64,000 nt of DNA from JBBQYD01 sp942493075 (GTDB lineage: Bacteria > Verrucomicrobiota > Verrucomicrobiia > Limisphaerales > UBA8199): the NCBI GenBank assembly GCA_942493075.1, contig OW818681.1, positions 5,456,001 through 5,520,000 of the forward strand. The letters are read 5' to 3'. The notes under the pieces were generated by a model. It was not told the origin of the DNA. It was given only the letters and a program-made list of their open reading frames with translations, and did not search any database. Shown here piece after piece: positions 53,077 through 62,296 of this stretch. The first letter of the stretch is position 1, and each line of letters opens with the position of its first letter. The translations under genes were made by a program, and so were the position numbers.

Positions 53077-53472
53077 ATGGCTGAGAACGTCCCCAACATC
53101 CCAAGCGGCGCGGTTCCTCCGAAGAAGGAGACCGGCAAGGTACAACCGAAAAAAGAAACGGTTCGCATTAACCTGCCGCCCAAGCCTTCAGCCGCCCCTA
53201 CGATCAAGCTTCCCACGCTGCCTCCAGGCGGACCCGGTGGATTGCCCAGCGCCGCCACAGCAGCACCTGCTGCCGCCGCGCCTGCCGCTGCCGCAGCTCC
53301 CTTGGCCAAGGCTGCGCCCGTTTCTGCTGCTCCGCGTCCCGTTGCGACTGCTCCTCGTCCGGCTGCTGTGTCCGTACCGATGGTCAGCGCGCTGGATACG
53401 GGTTTGGCAATCGCGGCTGCTGTGATCGCCCTTGCGGCGGTCGGCACCACGATTTACGTTTGGCAATTGTAA
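53077..53472 (+). CDS. Pro/Ala-rich tail-anchored protein
   Basis: 131 residues: a basic, Pro-rich start (about 1-55), an Ala/Pro low-complexity middle (about 60-100) and a C-terminal membrane helix (about 108-128, GLAIAAAVIALAAVGTTIYV). No family recognised. TTGACA at 53033-53038 with a poor -10 element suggests its own promoter. Lies between accC and trxA. Confidence 0.6.
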   Translation: MAENVPNIPSGAVPPKKETGKVQPKKETVRINLPPKPSAAPTIKLPTLPPGGPGGLPSAATAAPAAAAPAAAAAPLAKAAPVSAAPRPVATAPRPAAVSVPMVSALDTGLAIAAAVIALAAVGTTIYVWQL

Positions 53473-53529
53473 GAAGTTGTAGGAGATTTCGCCAGGTGCC
53501 GCCCTCAATGGCGGCGCCATCTATTACTT

Positions 53530-53862
53530 ATGGCAGCAGCAAATATTGTTACAGCAACCGAGGCGAATTTCGCCGCTGAAGTCGTGCAAGCACAAGTTCC
53601 GGTCCTGGTCGATTTCTGGGCCGAATGGTGTGGGCCCTGCAAAATGATCGCTCCTGTTCTGGACGAACTGGCGACGGAGTATGCAGGCAAGGTGAAGATC
53701 GCCAAGGTCAATATCGACGAGTATCAGGGGTTGGCGGCGCAGTATAACGTGCGCGCGATTCCCACCCTGCTCCTCTTCAAGAATGGCCAGGTCATTGAGC
53801 AGATGGTAGGTCTGCGCAATAAGGCTGCGTTGAAAACCAGCTTGGATCGCGCGGCAGCCTGA
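53530..53862 (+). CDS. trxA: Thioredoxin
   Basis: 110 residues with the active site WCGPCKM (about 32-38), the buried Asp in VDFWAEW and cis-Pro76 in IPTLLLF. General disulfide reductase of the cytosol. Ends in a strong terminator. Confidence 0.96.
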   Translation: MAAANIVTATEANFAAEVVQAQVPVLVDFWAEWCGPCKMIAPVLDELATEYAGKVKIAKVNIDEYQGLAAQYNVRAIPTLLLFKNGQVIEQMVGLRNKAALKTSLDRAAA

Positions 53863-53888
53863 ATACCTGTTCTGCGTTTTTTCAAACG

Positions 53889-53918
53889 ATGCGAGGCGAG
53901 AACCGCCTCGCATTTTTT
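53889..53918 (+). terminator. Rho-independent terminator
   Basis: Stem atgcgaggcg (53889-53898) with cgcctcgcat (53904-53913), loop agaac, then T6. Ends trxA. The convergent pilus gene stops within it. Confidence 0.92.
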
Positions 53919-55647
53919 ATTGAGCACTGACGATCCGCCACTGGCCGCGCACGAGCTTCCGCATTTGCGGCGTAGCCGGGGGGAGGCGGTCGTAGTTAAG
54001 GAAGTTGATATCGAAGGCCCACTTGCGGACTGCTGCCTGGTAATAGTTGCCGGTCTGCATCCAAAACCCAGTGGCATACCGGCTGGGATAAAGGACCACC
54101 ATTGAACCGTTGTAGGTCAGAGTTCTGCCGCCCCAATCTTCAAGCAACCGGGGAAAATTCTCCACACCACCACTGTAGCGCTTGGTCCCCGAGTATAGTC
54201 CCGTTGGCACTATGCCTGCGAGGAATGCGGCATTCACTGTGGTATCAGACGCATCGTTCATCAGAGTTGAACTGCAAGCGTCAGACCAACTGGCTGATAA
54301 GATGGTGATAGCATCGCCAACCAGAGAAGCAGGTTTGGTCGAACTGGTGTCCGTGCTGCCTGGAGTTATATTGGGCGCGTTGAAATGGCCCTTCACGTAA
54401 AGCGGCAGGGCAGTGGCCACCGTGAGCCCGGAGGGAGGCAGGTCCCGTCCGTTAACGACACGCACTGCCGGCAGCTTCGTTCCAGGTGCCCGGGTGTCGT
54501 ACACGTAAATGGAATTCAAGTTGTGCCCCATGTCATACTGCGCTGAGAAGTTCAAAGACGAGCCGCCGTTGTTGAGCCAGGTTTTCAGCTTCGCAACGTC
54601 GATTTCAGTCGTCTGGGTCCACTTCTTCTCGCGAGCGTCGTAGAAACTGGCGGTTGAGTTCACAAACGAGTAGTAGGGCGCGCCTGTGCTGGGTACAACA
54701 TCAGGAGCAATGGATGCAAAGCTCTTCCACGCACCTGCAGTCACTATGATGTTTGTGCCGGAGGTGCAAACAATCAGATCGCACTGATTGTAGTAGCGCT
54801 GCTGGCCCATGGGTGAGGCGGCGATCTCACCGGCAGGTGGCAGATTCAGAATCTCGCGAACTGCATCGGGTGTATTGTTGGTGCCGATCGGCAGCGTGAG
54901 CGAACTCACATTCTCCATGTTTTCCTTCCGATACACGGGATTGACCTTTGGGTTCGGGTTCGCGTTTGGATCCAAAGGATGGCGGTTGTGGTAAATGCGG
55001 GAGACAGCCGTCACATCATCCAGGAACTCCAAGCCAACCGACGGTGCGGCATAGATGCTGGAGTTTCCGTGCACCTTGCCCGTGATCTTCATCAGTGCGC
55101 CGGGATTGAGTTCCAGGTCCATGCTATAAAAGATCGCGAACTGGAATACGGGGATGCTGGCGAGCTGCAGATCCTGCCGGACAGCCGCGGTCATGTCATA
55201 ATTACAGTCGAGAGGCTTCGCCTGGGAAGTGATGTTCATCGTGTAAACCAGCCCGTACAGTCCTGCAAACTGTGATTCCAGGTTGGTGCGCACTGTCGTG
55301 GTGGAGCTGGCAATCGATAAGCGATTGGGGTTGCCTTTGCCATCGGTGAACCGGAAATCACTTGCCCAGGGGTTGGTTGGCACAAGCGTCGAATAAAAAT
55401 TAGTTTTGTTCGGAGTGAAGGTCTGGTTCAGAAAATCGCGATTGATATAACTCAGCGCGCGCTCTGAACCCGCTTCGGCTGCGGCCAACGCTCCGTTATA
55501 AACATTGTTACGGTCGTTTATGATGGACGTCTGATTGGTCCATTGGTAAACGCCGGCGAAAACGGCAAGTCCAACTGCAACGATGAAGAGGACGGCGAGC
55601 AGGACGTAACCGCGGCGCTGAGCGCGAGGGCAGAGAGTGAGGTGCAT
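53917..55647 (-). CDS. PilX-like pilus assembly protein
   Basis: 576 residues. The N-terminus (about 12-35, RRGYVLLAVLFIVAVGLAVF) is a class-III-like pseudopilin helix without an obvious cleavage glycine before FTLIE. The large C-terminal part contains beta-rich sequence with GDAITILSASWSDAC. It is the last gene of a three-gene minus-strand cluster with two prepilins. Probably an assembly factor or a large minor pilin, based on gene order and the N-terminal helix. Confidence 0.65.
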   Translation of the reverse strand: MHLTLCPRAQRRGYVLLAVLFIVAVGLAVFAGVYQWTNQTSIINDRNNVYNGALAAAEAGSERALSYINRDFLNQTFTPNKTNFYSTLVPTNPWASDFRFTDGKGNPNRLSIASSTTTVRTNLESQFAGLYGLVYTMNITSQAKPLDCNYDMTAAVRQDLQLASIPVFQFAIFYSMDLELNPGALMKITGKVHGNSSIYAAPSVGLEFLDDVTAVSRIYHNRHPLDPNANPNPKVNPVYRKENMENVSSLTLPIGTNNTPDAVREILNLPPAGEIAASPMGQQRYYNQCDLIVCTSGTNIIVTAGAWKSFASIAPDVVPSTGAPYYSFVNSTASFYDAREKKWTQTTEIDVAKLKTWLNNGGSSLNFSAQYDMGHNLNSIYVYDTRAPGTKLPAVRVVNGRDLPPSGLTVATALPLYVKGHFNAPNITPGSTDTSSTKPASLVGDAITILSASWSDACSSTLMNDASDTTVNAAFLAGIVPTGLYSGTKRYSGGVENFPRLLEDWGGRTLTYNGSMVVLYPSRYATGFWMQTGNYYQAAVRKWAFDINFLNYDRLPPATPQMRKLVRGQWRIVSAQ

Positions 55648-55660
55648 AAAAACTGAAAGG

Positions 55661-56269
55661 TTATTCGATGGCCCGGCGGGTCATGCGAGTTTGCAGACGG
55701 TAATAATCGTAATGGCCGCCAATGCCAGCCCGGGCGACCGGGAATTCCCATTGGTAGTGCTCAAGAACCATCCGCACCAGGCGGTTATTCTGGTTATTGG
55801 TAAGAGGATGCCCCTCGAAGTCTTCCGCACGAAACACGATGGAATTCGTCAGGTAAAATGCGACAGGTTTGACCTCCGAACTGGAGCTGGTTTTGCGCTC
55901 AAGCTGCCGGGTGACAGGATTGACGTAATACCGAATGAAGTTGTTGGTGCTGGTAGTGGGGTAGATCTGAAGGGCATTACCTTCCTGAAGGTTGCCATTA
56001 GGGACATTGGTAAATCGGAGGGCATTTCCGTTGCCCACATAGATGATCTTGGCTTCGCGAATGTCATCACGGACACTGTTGAGAGCGCTGCGGGCGCTGG
56101 CGCTGGCGCTCAGTTTCGTGGCATTCACGTTAAACATCTTCATCCCAACGATGTGGGAATAAACCGTGCCGATCACGACCAGGCCGAAGAGCGAGCTCGC
56201 GACCAGCATTTCCGTGAGGGTGAATGCGGCGCGTAAACGCCGCAAATTGAGTGGTGTTAGGGTTTTCAT
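55661..56269 (-). CDS. PilW-like minor prepilin
   Basis: 202 residues with a prepilin signal (LRRLRAAFTLTEMLVASSLFG, cleavage expected before the Phe) and a helix followed by a beta-rich domain. Starts 4 bp before the stop of the PilV-like gene. Minor pilins of this kind prime type IV pilus or pseudopilus assembly. Confidence 0.78.
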   Translation of the reverse strand: MKTLTPLNLRRLRAAFTLTEMLVASSLFGLVVIGTVYSHIVGMKMFNVNATKLSASASARSALNSVRDDIREAKIIYVGNGNALRFTNVPNGNLQEGNALQIYPTTSTNNFIRYYVNPVTRQLERKTSSSSEVKPVAFYLTNSIVFRAEDFEGHPLTNNQNNRLVRMVLEHYQWEFPVARAGIGGHYDYYRLQTRMTRRAIE

Positions 56270-56730
56270 TGGTCAGCGGCCCGCATGGTGATCACCGAAT
56301 TTGTGAAAGGACCGCACAGAGCACCCTTCCGCCAGGGAACAGACCAAACGACACTGGAGCGAATTTCGCGCAGTGGGGGGTTTATGGAGACGTTAGCGAC
56401 AGAGACATGGCAGGTGGCGTACCTGGGCGTTCCCGCGATCGGCAGATCCAGGACTTCCATGTGAGTATAGTTGGTAGTGCCCAACTCATCCACTGGTGGC
56501 CAGGCCAGCGGGTCCCACTTGGCGGAACGTGCCTGCTCCAAGTCCTGCAAGGCAAGCGAGTGAGCAGCGAGTGAGTAGGAGCTCCACTCGGCCCGATCTG
56601 TCGAGAGCACATAACCCATCAAGATGCCGCCGAACCCGACGGTACTGATGAAAATGCCCATACAGACTTCAGGCAGAGTAAAGCCTCTGACGAATAACGA
56701 TCTTAGCCCGATGCGATTACTGCGAAACAT
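56266..56730 (-). CDS. PilV-like minor prepilin
   Basis: 154 residues with the prepilin signal RGFTLPEVCMGIFISTVG, in which the Glu at +5 is present. First gene of the PilV-PilW-PilX-like cluster. Its exported part is short. No pilus motor or peptidase gene is in the window. Confidence 0.75.
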   Translation of the reverse strand: MFRSNRIGLRSLFVRGFTLPEVCMGIFISTVGFGGILMGYVLSTDRAEWSSYSLAAHSLALQDLEQARSAKWDPLAWPPVDELGTTNYTHMEVLDLPIAGTPRYATCHVSVANVSINPPLREIRSSVVWSVPWRKGALCGPFTNSVITMRAADQ

Positions 56731-57062
56731 ACAGCGTCAACTGATAGAGCATAAGCTATGCCGCTGACCTCCTCTCGAGCATAACCGTGTTCTTTCCCTG
56801 CTAAACCGGTCTACGCCCAATTAGATGGAACTGCGTATCCACAATCGTTCTAAATTAACTCTTATAATAAACCTTCTACATCTCACAGGGCGGCCTGCTT
56901 CAAAATTCTTTCTGACAGCGGCTTACACGACCCTTGCTCCTGACGGGGGCCCGACGCGAATGTTTTTTCAGCATTGGTTGGTCTCTGTCAACTTTGCGGG
57001 CATTTTTGGCCTGAAAATGAGGCATTGTCCCGCGAGTTTGTCCCGCTCTAAGTCATCTCCAA
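56731..57062. other. Divergent intergenic region
   Basis: 332 bp between the pilin cluster and spmAB. A TATAAT at 56863-56868 could be a -10 element but has no matching -35 element. The frame at 56825-57073 (82 codons) shows no motif. Confidence 0.3.
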
Positions 57063-58469
57063 ATGTTTTTTGATTTAGCTTTTCGATGGGTCCAGTCATT
57101 CTGGCGCATGCTCAATTACATCTGGCTGGGGCTCATTCTGACTGCCGTGCTTATCGCCGGCGTCCAGGGCACCTTTAAACCGGTAGCCGACCGAACATTT
57201 GAGATGGCTAAGGTGGCTGTACTGGATACAGCTCTGCCTCTGGTTGGCATCATGGCGCTTTGGCTGGGTGTGATGCGGGTGGCCGAAAGAGCAGGCTTGG
57301 TAGCCTTGCTCGCTCGGGGCTTGCGCCCCATCATGCGCTGGCTCTTTCCGGATGTTCCCGTCCAGCACCCGGCGATGGGCTCGATGCTCATGAATATGGC
57401 GGCCAACATGTTGGGACTCGGCAACGCCGCCACTCCGCTCGGACTCCGCGCGATGAAAGACCTGGAAACGTTGAATCCTCGTCCGGGCACGGCGACGAAC
57501 GCGATGTGCACTTTCCTGGCGATCAACACCAGCTCCATCCAGCTTATTCCAGTGACGGCCATCGCCATATTGGCGGCGAATCGATCCACGAATCCCACGG
57601 CGATTGTGGGCACCACAATCATGGCCACGAGCATCACTGCCACTTCCGCCGTATTGATGGCCAAGTTTCTCTCGAAGCTCCCCGTTTTTCGTTTGCCGCC
57701 CCTGCCGCCTCCAACAGAAACGGATTCCGCACCGAAAGAAGTGGCTGACAAGGCTGCTGAGAACAACGCATCGCCCATCAAGGAAGCGGCGACACTGAAG
57801 CCCTTGGAATGGTGGGGGCGGGTGATCCTGGCCGCCTTTGGTGTCTTTTTCTCCTGGGTGTTTCTTCGGATGGCCTTCCCGGCAGTTATGGGATTGCCCG
57901 TTCCAGCCGAGAAAATTACTGAACCGACTTTCGTGCGAGTGATCGATTCCATTTCCCAACTGTCTATTCCGCTGTTGATCTCGATGTTTCCACTCTATGC
58001 CGCCTTGCGCCGGGTGAAGGTCTATGAGGAATTCATTGATGGTGCGAAGGAAGGTTTCGACGTAGCGATCCGGATAATTCCCTACCTGGTGGCAATCCTG
58101 GTTGCGGTGGGGATGTTCCGAGCCTCAGGCGGGATCGACATGATTAAGCAGTGGCTCGGCCCTGCAATGGAGGCGATTGGCTTTCCTCCCGATCTGCTCA
58201 CGCTGGCACTCATCCGCCCCTTGAGCGGCAGCGCTTCCCTAGGTGTGTTCAGAGAACTGGTTGTAACACTGGGACCAGATAGCCTGGTGGCGCGGACGGC
58301 AGGCACCATCTTCGGCAGCACGGAGACGACCTTTTACGTGCTAGCTGTTTACTTCGGATCGGTGGGCATCCGACGAACCCGTTACGCGGTACTGGCCGGA
58401 TTGACGGCGGACCTCGTTAGCGTCGTGGTTTCGGTGATTATCTGCCGGCTGGTGTTCGGAGGGGCTTAA
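57063..58469 (+). CDS. SpmA-SpmB fusion, nucleoside-recognition (Gate) protein
   Basis: 468 residues. The N-terminal half resembles SpmA (LGLGNAATPLGLRAMKDLE, CTFLAINTSSIQLIPVTA) and the C-terminal half SpmB (IIPYLVAILVAVGMFR, LARTAGTIFGSTETTFYVL). Both halves are Gate-type membrane domains of about four helices, with a charged linker at about 215-255. In Bacillus, SpmA and SpmB are separate and aid spore core dehydration; in non-sporulating bacteria the fusion has no known role. An alternative start is ATG 57111. Convergent with pyrB, sharing 4 bp at the stops. Confidence 0.85.
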   Translation: MFFDLAFRWVQSFWRMLNYIWLGLILTAVLIAGVQGTFKPVADRTFEMAKVAVLDTALPLVGIMALWLGVMRVAERAGLVALLARGLRPIMRWLFPDVPVQHPAMGSMLMNMAANMLGLGNAATPLGLRAMKDLETLNPRPGTATNAMCTFLAINTSSIQLIPVTAIAILAANRSTNPTAIVGTTIMATSITATSAVLMAKFLSKLPVFRLPPLPPPTETDSAPKEVADKAAENNASPIKEAATLKPLEWWGRVILAAFGVFFSWVFLRMAFPAVMGLPVPAEKITEPTFVRVIDSISQLSIPLLISMFPLYAALRRVKVYEEFIDGAKEGFDVAIRIIPYLVAILVAVGMFRASGGIDMIKQWLGPAMEAIGFPPDLLTLALIRPLSGSASLGVFRELVVTLGPDSLVARTAGTIFGSTETTFYVLAVYFGSVGIRRTRYAVLAGLTADLVSVVVSVIICRLVFGGA

Positions 58470-59413
58470 TGAGCTGCCGCCAACCCGGCAGGACCGGTTC
58501 CGCCATTCACCAGGAAGAGCACAGCCATGCGCACAGCCAGGCCGTTGGTCACTTGCTGAAGAACGAGAGATCGCTCTGAGTCGGCAATCTCACTATCGAT
58601 TTCCACACCTCGATTAATAGGGCCAGGATGCATGATCAGCGCATCGGGTTTGGTTTTCGCGAGACGCGCCTTGTTGAGTCCAAACAAACTGGTGTACTCG
58701 CCCAGGCTCGGAAACATGGTCTTGCGTTGGCGCTCGTGTTGGATGCGTAGAAGATTGATAATGTCCGCATCGCGTATGGCTTCTTCCACGTCATGAGTGA
58801 CGCGGCATCCCATTTTCTCGAAGACGCGGGGCACCAGGGTGGAAGGTCCGCACAGCGTCACTTCGGCGCCCAATTTGGTAAGGGCCCAAATATCTGAGCG
58901 GGCCACCCGGCTATACAGGATGTCTCCCAGAATGGTGACCTTCAGCCCGGCGATGCGGCCCTTCTTTTCCCGAATAGTGAACGTATCGAGCAGGGCCTGC
59001 GTGGGATGCTCATGCGCGCCATCTCCCGCATTAATGACGCTGGCGTTCAGCACGCGAGAAAGGAAGTGAGCGGCACCTGAGGCGCTATGGCGGATGACAA
59101 TGAAATCAATATTCAACGCTTCCAGGTTCCGTGCGGTGTCCTTCAAAGATTCGCCCTTTTTTAGCGAGGAAGCTTCCGCTGTGAAATTAATGATATCCGC
59201 CGAAAGGCGTTGCTCGGAAAGCTCAAAACTGGTCCGGGTGCGAGTGGATGGTTCTACAAAGAGGTTGACGACCGTCTTGCCGCGCAGCGCAGGAACCTTC
59301 TTGATCGCACGTTCGCCGACGGCTTTGAAAGCCTTGGCGGTATCCAGCACGGTTGTGATTTCCTCGGCGGACAGGGATTCGATATCCAGCAGGTGTTTAC
59401 GATTCCAAGTCAT
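58466..59413 (-). CDS. pyrB: Aspartate carbamoyltransferase catalytic subunit
   Basis: 315 residues. Carbamoyl-phosphate motif EPSTRTRTSFE (about 54-64), HPTQALLDTF and the aspartate-binding region HPGPINRGVE. Commits carbamoyl phosphate to pyrimidine synthesis. Lies 100 bp downstream of pyrR; the typical pyrR-pyrB order. Confidence 0.95.
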   Translation of the reverse strand: MTWNRKHLLDIESLSAEEITTVLDTAKAFKAVGERAIKKVPALRGKTVVNLFVEPSTRTRTSFELSEQRLSADIINFTAEASSLKKGESLKDTARNLEALNIDFIVIRHSASGAAHFLSRVLNASVINAGDGAHEHPTQALLDTFTIREKKGRIAGLKVTILGDILYSRVARSDIWALTKLGAEVTLCGPSTLVPRVFEKMGCRVTHDVEEAIRDADIINLLRIQHERQRKTMFPSLGEYTSLFGLNKARLAKTKPDALIMHPGPINRGVEIDSEIADSERSLVLQQVTNGLAVRMAVLFLVNGGTGPAGLAAAH

Positions 59414-59513
59414 AGAGTGAAGGGGGATTGGGATTGAGAATTCTGATAGGACCGGGCGCTCGGGTTGGCCGCCGGTTTATAAAAGGTTATTATAGCGGTG
59501 GACTGCGTTGACG

Positions 59514-60053
59514 TCATACAGGCTTCTTCTGCAGAACGACTTGGTCGGCGCCGGGCGTGTCTCCGATTTCCACCCGCACTTTCTCGTTCAAGGCAGTGGG
59601 CACGTTCTTTCCAACAAAGTCAGCTTTGACTGGCAGTTCCCGATGCCCGCGGTCTATTAGCACGGCCAGTTGCACGCGACGAGGCCTGCCGAAATCGTTC
59701 AAGGCATCCAGCGCTGCGCGAATGGTCCGTCCGCTGAAAAGCACATCATCCACCAGGACCACCGTCTTGCCTGTGACATCAAACGGCATCTCGGTCGGAT
59801 GCACATCGGGCGCGACTCGCTGGTCCAGGTCATCTCGGTGCATGCTGACATCCAGAGCGCCCACTGGCACCGGGTGAGCCCAGATTTCGCTGAGCAAAGC
59901 AGAGAACCGCGTGGCCAGTGGCAATCCTCCGCGCTGAATCCCAACCAGGACAACTTCGGAGTCGTTCTCGTTGCGTTCAGCGATTTCGTGCGCCACACGG
60001 GTTAAGGCGCGCTGCATAGCAGCGGAGTTCAGGATTACGATCGAGTCAGGCAT
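59514..60053 (-). CDS. pyrR: Bifunctional pyr operon regulator / uracil phosphoribosyltransferase
   Basis: 179 residues. PRPP loop VLVDDVLFSGRTIRAAL (about 93-109), VLVGIQRGG, and KPV at the C-terminus. PyrR binds pyr mRNA in many bacteria and has a weak UPRTase activity. The leader (60054-60200) has a fragment agtccag reminiscent of a PyrR loop, but no proper anti-antiterminator is visible. Confidence 0.92.
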   Translation of the reverse strand: MPDSIVILNSAAMQRALTRVAHEIAERNENDSEVVLVGIQRGGLPLATRFSALLSEIWAHPVPVGALDVSMHRDDLDQRVAPDVHPTEMPFDVTGKTVVLVDDVLFSGRTIRAALDALNDFGRPRRVQLAVLIDRGHRELPVKADFVGKNVPTALNEKVRVEIGDTPGADQVVLQKKPV

Positions 60054-60234
60054 GAACTGTCCTTTCTGAAAGAGGTAGAAACTGCGGGGCGGAGGCCAGG
60101 CGCACGGACGAAGGCGAGAAAAGAAGGACGGAGAACGGGAAAACAGAAAGCTGGACTAAAGAATGATGATAATCATCTCGCATGTTATTCCTTCGCAGCC
60201 TCGCGGGGCTGCCTTAAAGGAGGCGAGCAATGCG

Positions 60235-60456
60235 TTAGCGCATGGCTGCCTGCTGACGGCCTTTACGCCATTTGGATCGATGTTTAATGATCCAATCGGT
60301 GAGCGCGCGCTCAAATCCGATATCACAGCCGGCCTTTTCGGATTCGATCCACTTGTGCCTCAGAATTTCCTCTCGCTCTGCCTGGAACTCCCGGTAGAGA
60401 GACGAATTCTTCAGCAGCTCACTGGAGGAAAGCTGCTCTTTAGGTTGATCTGACAT
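60235..60456 (-). CDS. Small conserved protein, unknown
   Basis: 73 residues, charged, with LLKNSSLYREFQAEREEIL and HKWIESEKAGCDIGFERALTDW (split here by description). This arrangement recurs in small bacterial proteins of unknown function. Located 181 bp upstream of pyrR on the same strand. Confidence 0.55.
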   Translation of the reverse strand: MSDQPKEQLSSSELLKNSSLYREFQAEREEILRHKWIESEKAGCDIGFERALTDWIIKHRSKWRKGRQQAAMR

Positions 60457-60672
60457 ACTACAGCGCAGTTACGCGTGCACTCCAACTTACTTTACTTCTT
60501 CGCCTAAGCAACATCCATTTGCCCCAAGGCGGCAGTCAGATGCACGAGTTTGCGAAGTCTGATCCTATAGAAAGACCGCCAAAAGCCAAGGAAAAACTTT
60601 CTTGACCCCTCAGACTTTCAGGAGCTCTGCCACCTGGCGTGCGATGTCCATAAACGCTTTTCCATGAGGAAG

Positions 60673-61080
60673 TTATCGGCATTCGGATCGAACAACGTCA
60701 ACGCGATGCGGCTGGTGATGGACTTGAGCGTCATAACCGCGGGTGATCGAAGGAAAGGCGCTGGCTGCGAGCAATGGCCACAAAAGGAGTTGAACGGTGC
60801 TGGGATTTATCTGCCTGAAGGTGGAGCCGTATCGCTGTGCGACGGCAGGATTTAGGAAACCAGGATTGATTACCTCGTGCCCGATTATGCTAAGTTGAGT
60901 TGCACCGGCGGCCCTTGCTTCCCCTTCCAAGGCATTAACCATACCACGCAGTGATGCTGCGCCTTTCTGCTCGGCCTCGATGAGGAATAAATTACGGTTG
61001 AAAGTATCGCCCACGAGGCCTTTGTTGCCGAACCTGGTCCGCGGTTGGTCATTGTGGACGTAGTGGGAAACCGTCGGGTT
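60673..61080 (-). pseudogene. Orphan Rhs-tip-like fragment
   Basis: A reading frame without a credible start (only GTG at 61014; the frame is open to about 61110). The recognisable part runs GDTFNRNLFLIEAEQKGA, LEGEARAAGATQLSIIGHE, VAQRYGSTFRQINPSTVQLL. It looks like the tail of a multidomain toxin; no Rhs core or start is attached. Its position after an Rhs-toxin/immunity set is typical of orphan tips left by recombination. Family not recognised. Confidence 0.5.
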
Positions 61081-61543
61081 GCTCTGGGAAACGTGTGACG
61101 GGTGCCAAGGAGTCTGGAGGAATCAGGAAGATGGAGCCATCCTGCTCGATCTGCATTCTCACAAGAATGTGATTTCCGCGAGTCCGTTTATAAAATTTGA
61201 TGAGCCGCTTCTCACCGGCCTTCCTTTGAAGCACATACCGCTTCATCTCGTACCGCCAAGTGCCGGTTCCGTGGCGGATTTCCAAAGAAGGTGAATAGAA
61301 CTCAAAAGCCTCACCCTGCTTCAGCGGATGAGCTAGGGAGTTCGTTGTCTGTTCTGGGATGACAGTTATATCCTTGCCGGTGTTATTGAGGATAGAATGG
61401 GTTTCGACGATCAAACACCCGCTGAGAATGATCGCCACGAGAACCAGTGATGAACACAATAGAAAAAGTTTTTCATGGCCATACTGGTGAAGCCTTGGAG
61501 GACCAAGCTCCTCCTTTCTTTTGGCGGTTTCGAGCTCCCACAT
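61049..61543 (-). CDS. Lipoprotein, possible immunity protein
   Basis: 164 residues. After a polar start comes a lipoprotein-like hydrophobic stretch ending LSGC (Cys43). The outer part has ILNNTGKDITVIPEQ and a basic strand segment. It overlaps the orphan fragment at its 3' end and starts 1 bp after the lipoprotein gene at 61545-61922. No family recognised; location suggests Rhs immunity or accessory function. Confidence 0.5.
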   Translation of the reverse strand: MWELETAKRKEELGPPRLHQYGHEKLFLLCSSLVLVAIILSGCLIVETHSILNNTGKDITVIPEQTTNSLAHPLKQGEAFEFYSPSLEIRHGTGTWRYEMKRYVLQRKAGEKRLIKFYKRTRGNHILVRMQIEQDGSIFLIPPDSLAPVTRFPEQPDGFPLRPQ

Positions 61544-61544
61544 T

Positions 61545-61922
61545 TTATTGTCGATTTCTTTGAAGCCTCTTCAGATACCTCTCATCGCCAAGCGCTATTC
61601 CTGATTCTGAAAGTATCCATATCTCGAAACTATGGCTGTTGGCAGCCCGCATTCTGTTGAGCTCAGTTGATTCGTAGATATGCAAACGTCCGGAGGGTTC
61701 TTTAACATGAATTTCCTTAATCTCAAGCCCCTTTCGACGTTGAACAAGTTCACGTCCACTAGGGAGAATTCCGACTACACTCGGCGCTTCTCCGACAAAG
61801 TGAATTGTGATTTCCACCGGATAATCGTAGGCATTTACAACTACTGGAGAATACCCGTTGTCGCACCCTGCTAATCCTAGCAGTAGAAGCATTGCAGAAA
61901 CCAAGCGCATCAACTTTTTCAT
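61545..61922 (-). CDS. Lipoprotein, possible immunity protein
   Basis: 125 residues from the ATG at 61922, which gives a signal peptide with lipobox LAGC (Cys about 19). Beta-rich outer part (VVVNAYDYPVEITIHF). Layout resembles that of the next lipoprotein (short lipobox then an N-x(3)-Y/G strand), so the two may be diverged paralogues. 62 bp downstream of the Imm35 gene. Confidence 0.5.
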   Translation of the reverse strand: MKKLMRLVSAMLLLLGLAGCDNGYSPVVVNAYDYPVEITIHFVGEAPSVVGILPSGRELVQRRKGLEIKEIHVKEPSGRLHIYESTELNRMRAANSHSFEIWILSESGIALGDERYLKRLQRNRQ

Positions 61923-61984
61923 GGTCGTAATCGCAATGAAGCGCCACAGCACCAGCGAACGAGGAATGCAGGACTAAAATCGCG

Positions 61985-62284
61985 TCATGGCTTATTTCCT
62001 CCGACGAGTTTTTGCTCGTATTCGGTCACAATTTCAAGTGGCGGCTTGTTGGTCCCGAAGAAATCAACCGTCCCGGTGTGCTTGTTTACTATGACAGGAC
62101 CGTTGCCTGCCAGCGCGTAACGCACCTGCTTGGTTTCGAGATATTTCTTTGTGTTATAGAAAAAGACCCAGCCGTAGGGCTTCTCAATTGTCCCCTCGTC
62201 TGCAATGACGCAAGCTTCGCCTCGTGGATCCATCTCCACAAGGCGCTTCAAGACAAGTTCAACAGATTCTGATTTGGTAAGCAT
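61985..62284 (-). CDS. Imm35-type (YrhB-like) immunity protein
   Basis: 99 residues: TIEKPYGWVFFYNTKKYLET (about 32-51) followed by LAGNGPVIVNKHTGTV (about 59-74). Both segments are typical of the Imm35 (YrhB) family of immunity proteins for papain-type toxins. It lies 12 bp after the Rhs gene, the expected place for the cognate antitoxin of the deamidase-like tip. Confidence 0.85.
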   Translation of the reverse strand: MLTKSESVELVLKRLVEMDPRGEACVIADEGTIEKPYGWVFFYNTKKYLETKQVRYALAGNGPVIVNKHTGTVDFFGTNKPPLEIVTEYEQKLVGGNKP

Positions 62285-62296
62285 AATATGGCCTTT

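Noticed and set aside
57096..57959. Two minus-strand frames of about 280 codons
   Set aside because: Both are antisense to the spmAB fusion and show no own motif.
60054..60160. PyrR-binding attenuator in the pyrR leader
   Set aside because: Only agtccag is present; the conserved purine-rich loop and the competing terminator are not visible.
60162..60180. Fur-box-like sequence upstream of pyrR
   Set aside because: The core gataatcat matches, but only about 13 of 19 positions fit the consensus and no iron gene is nearby.
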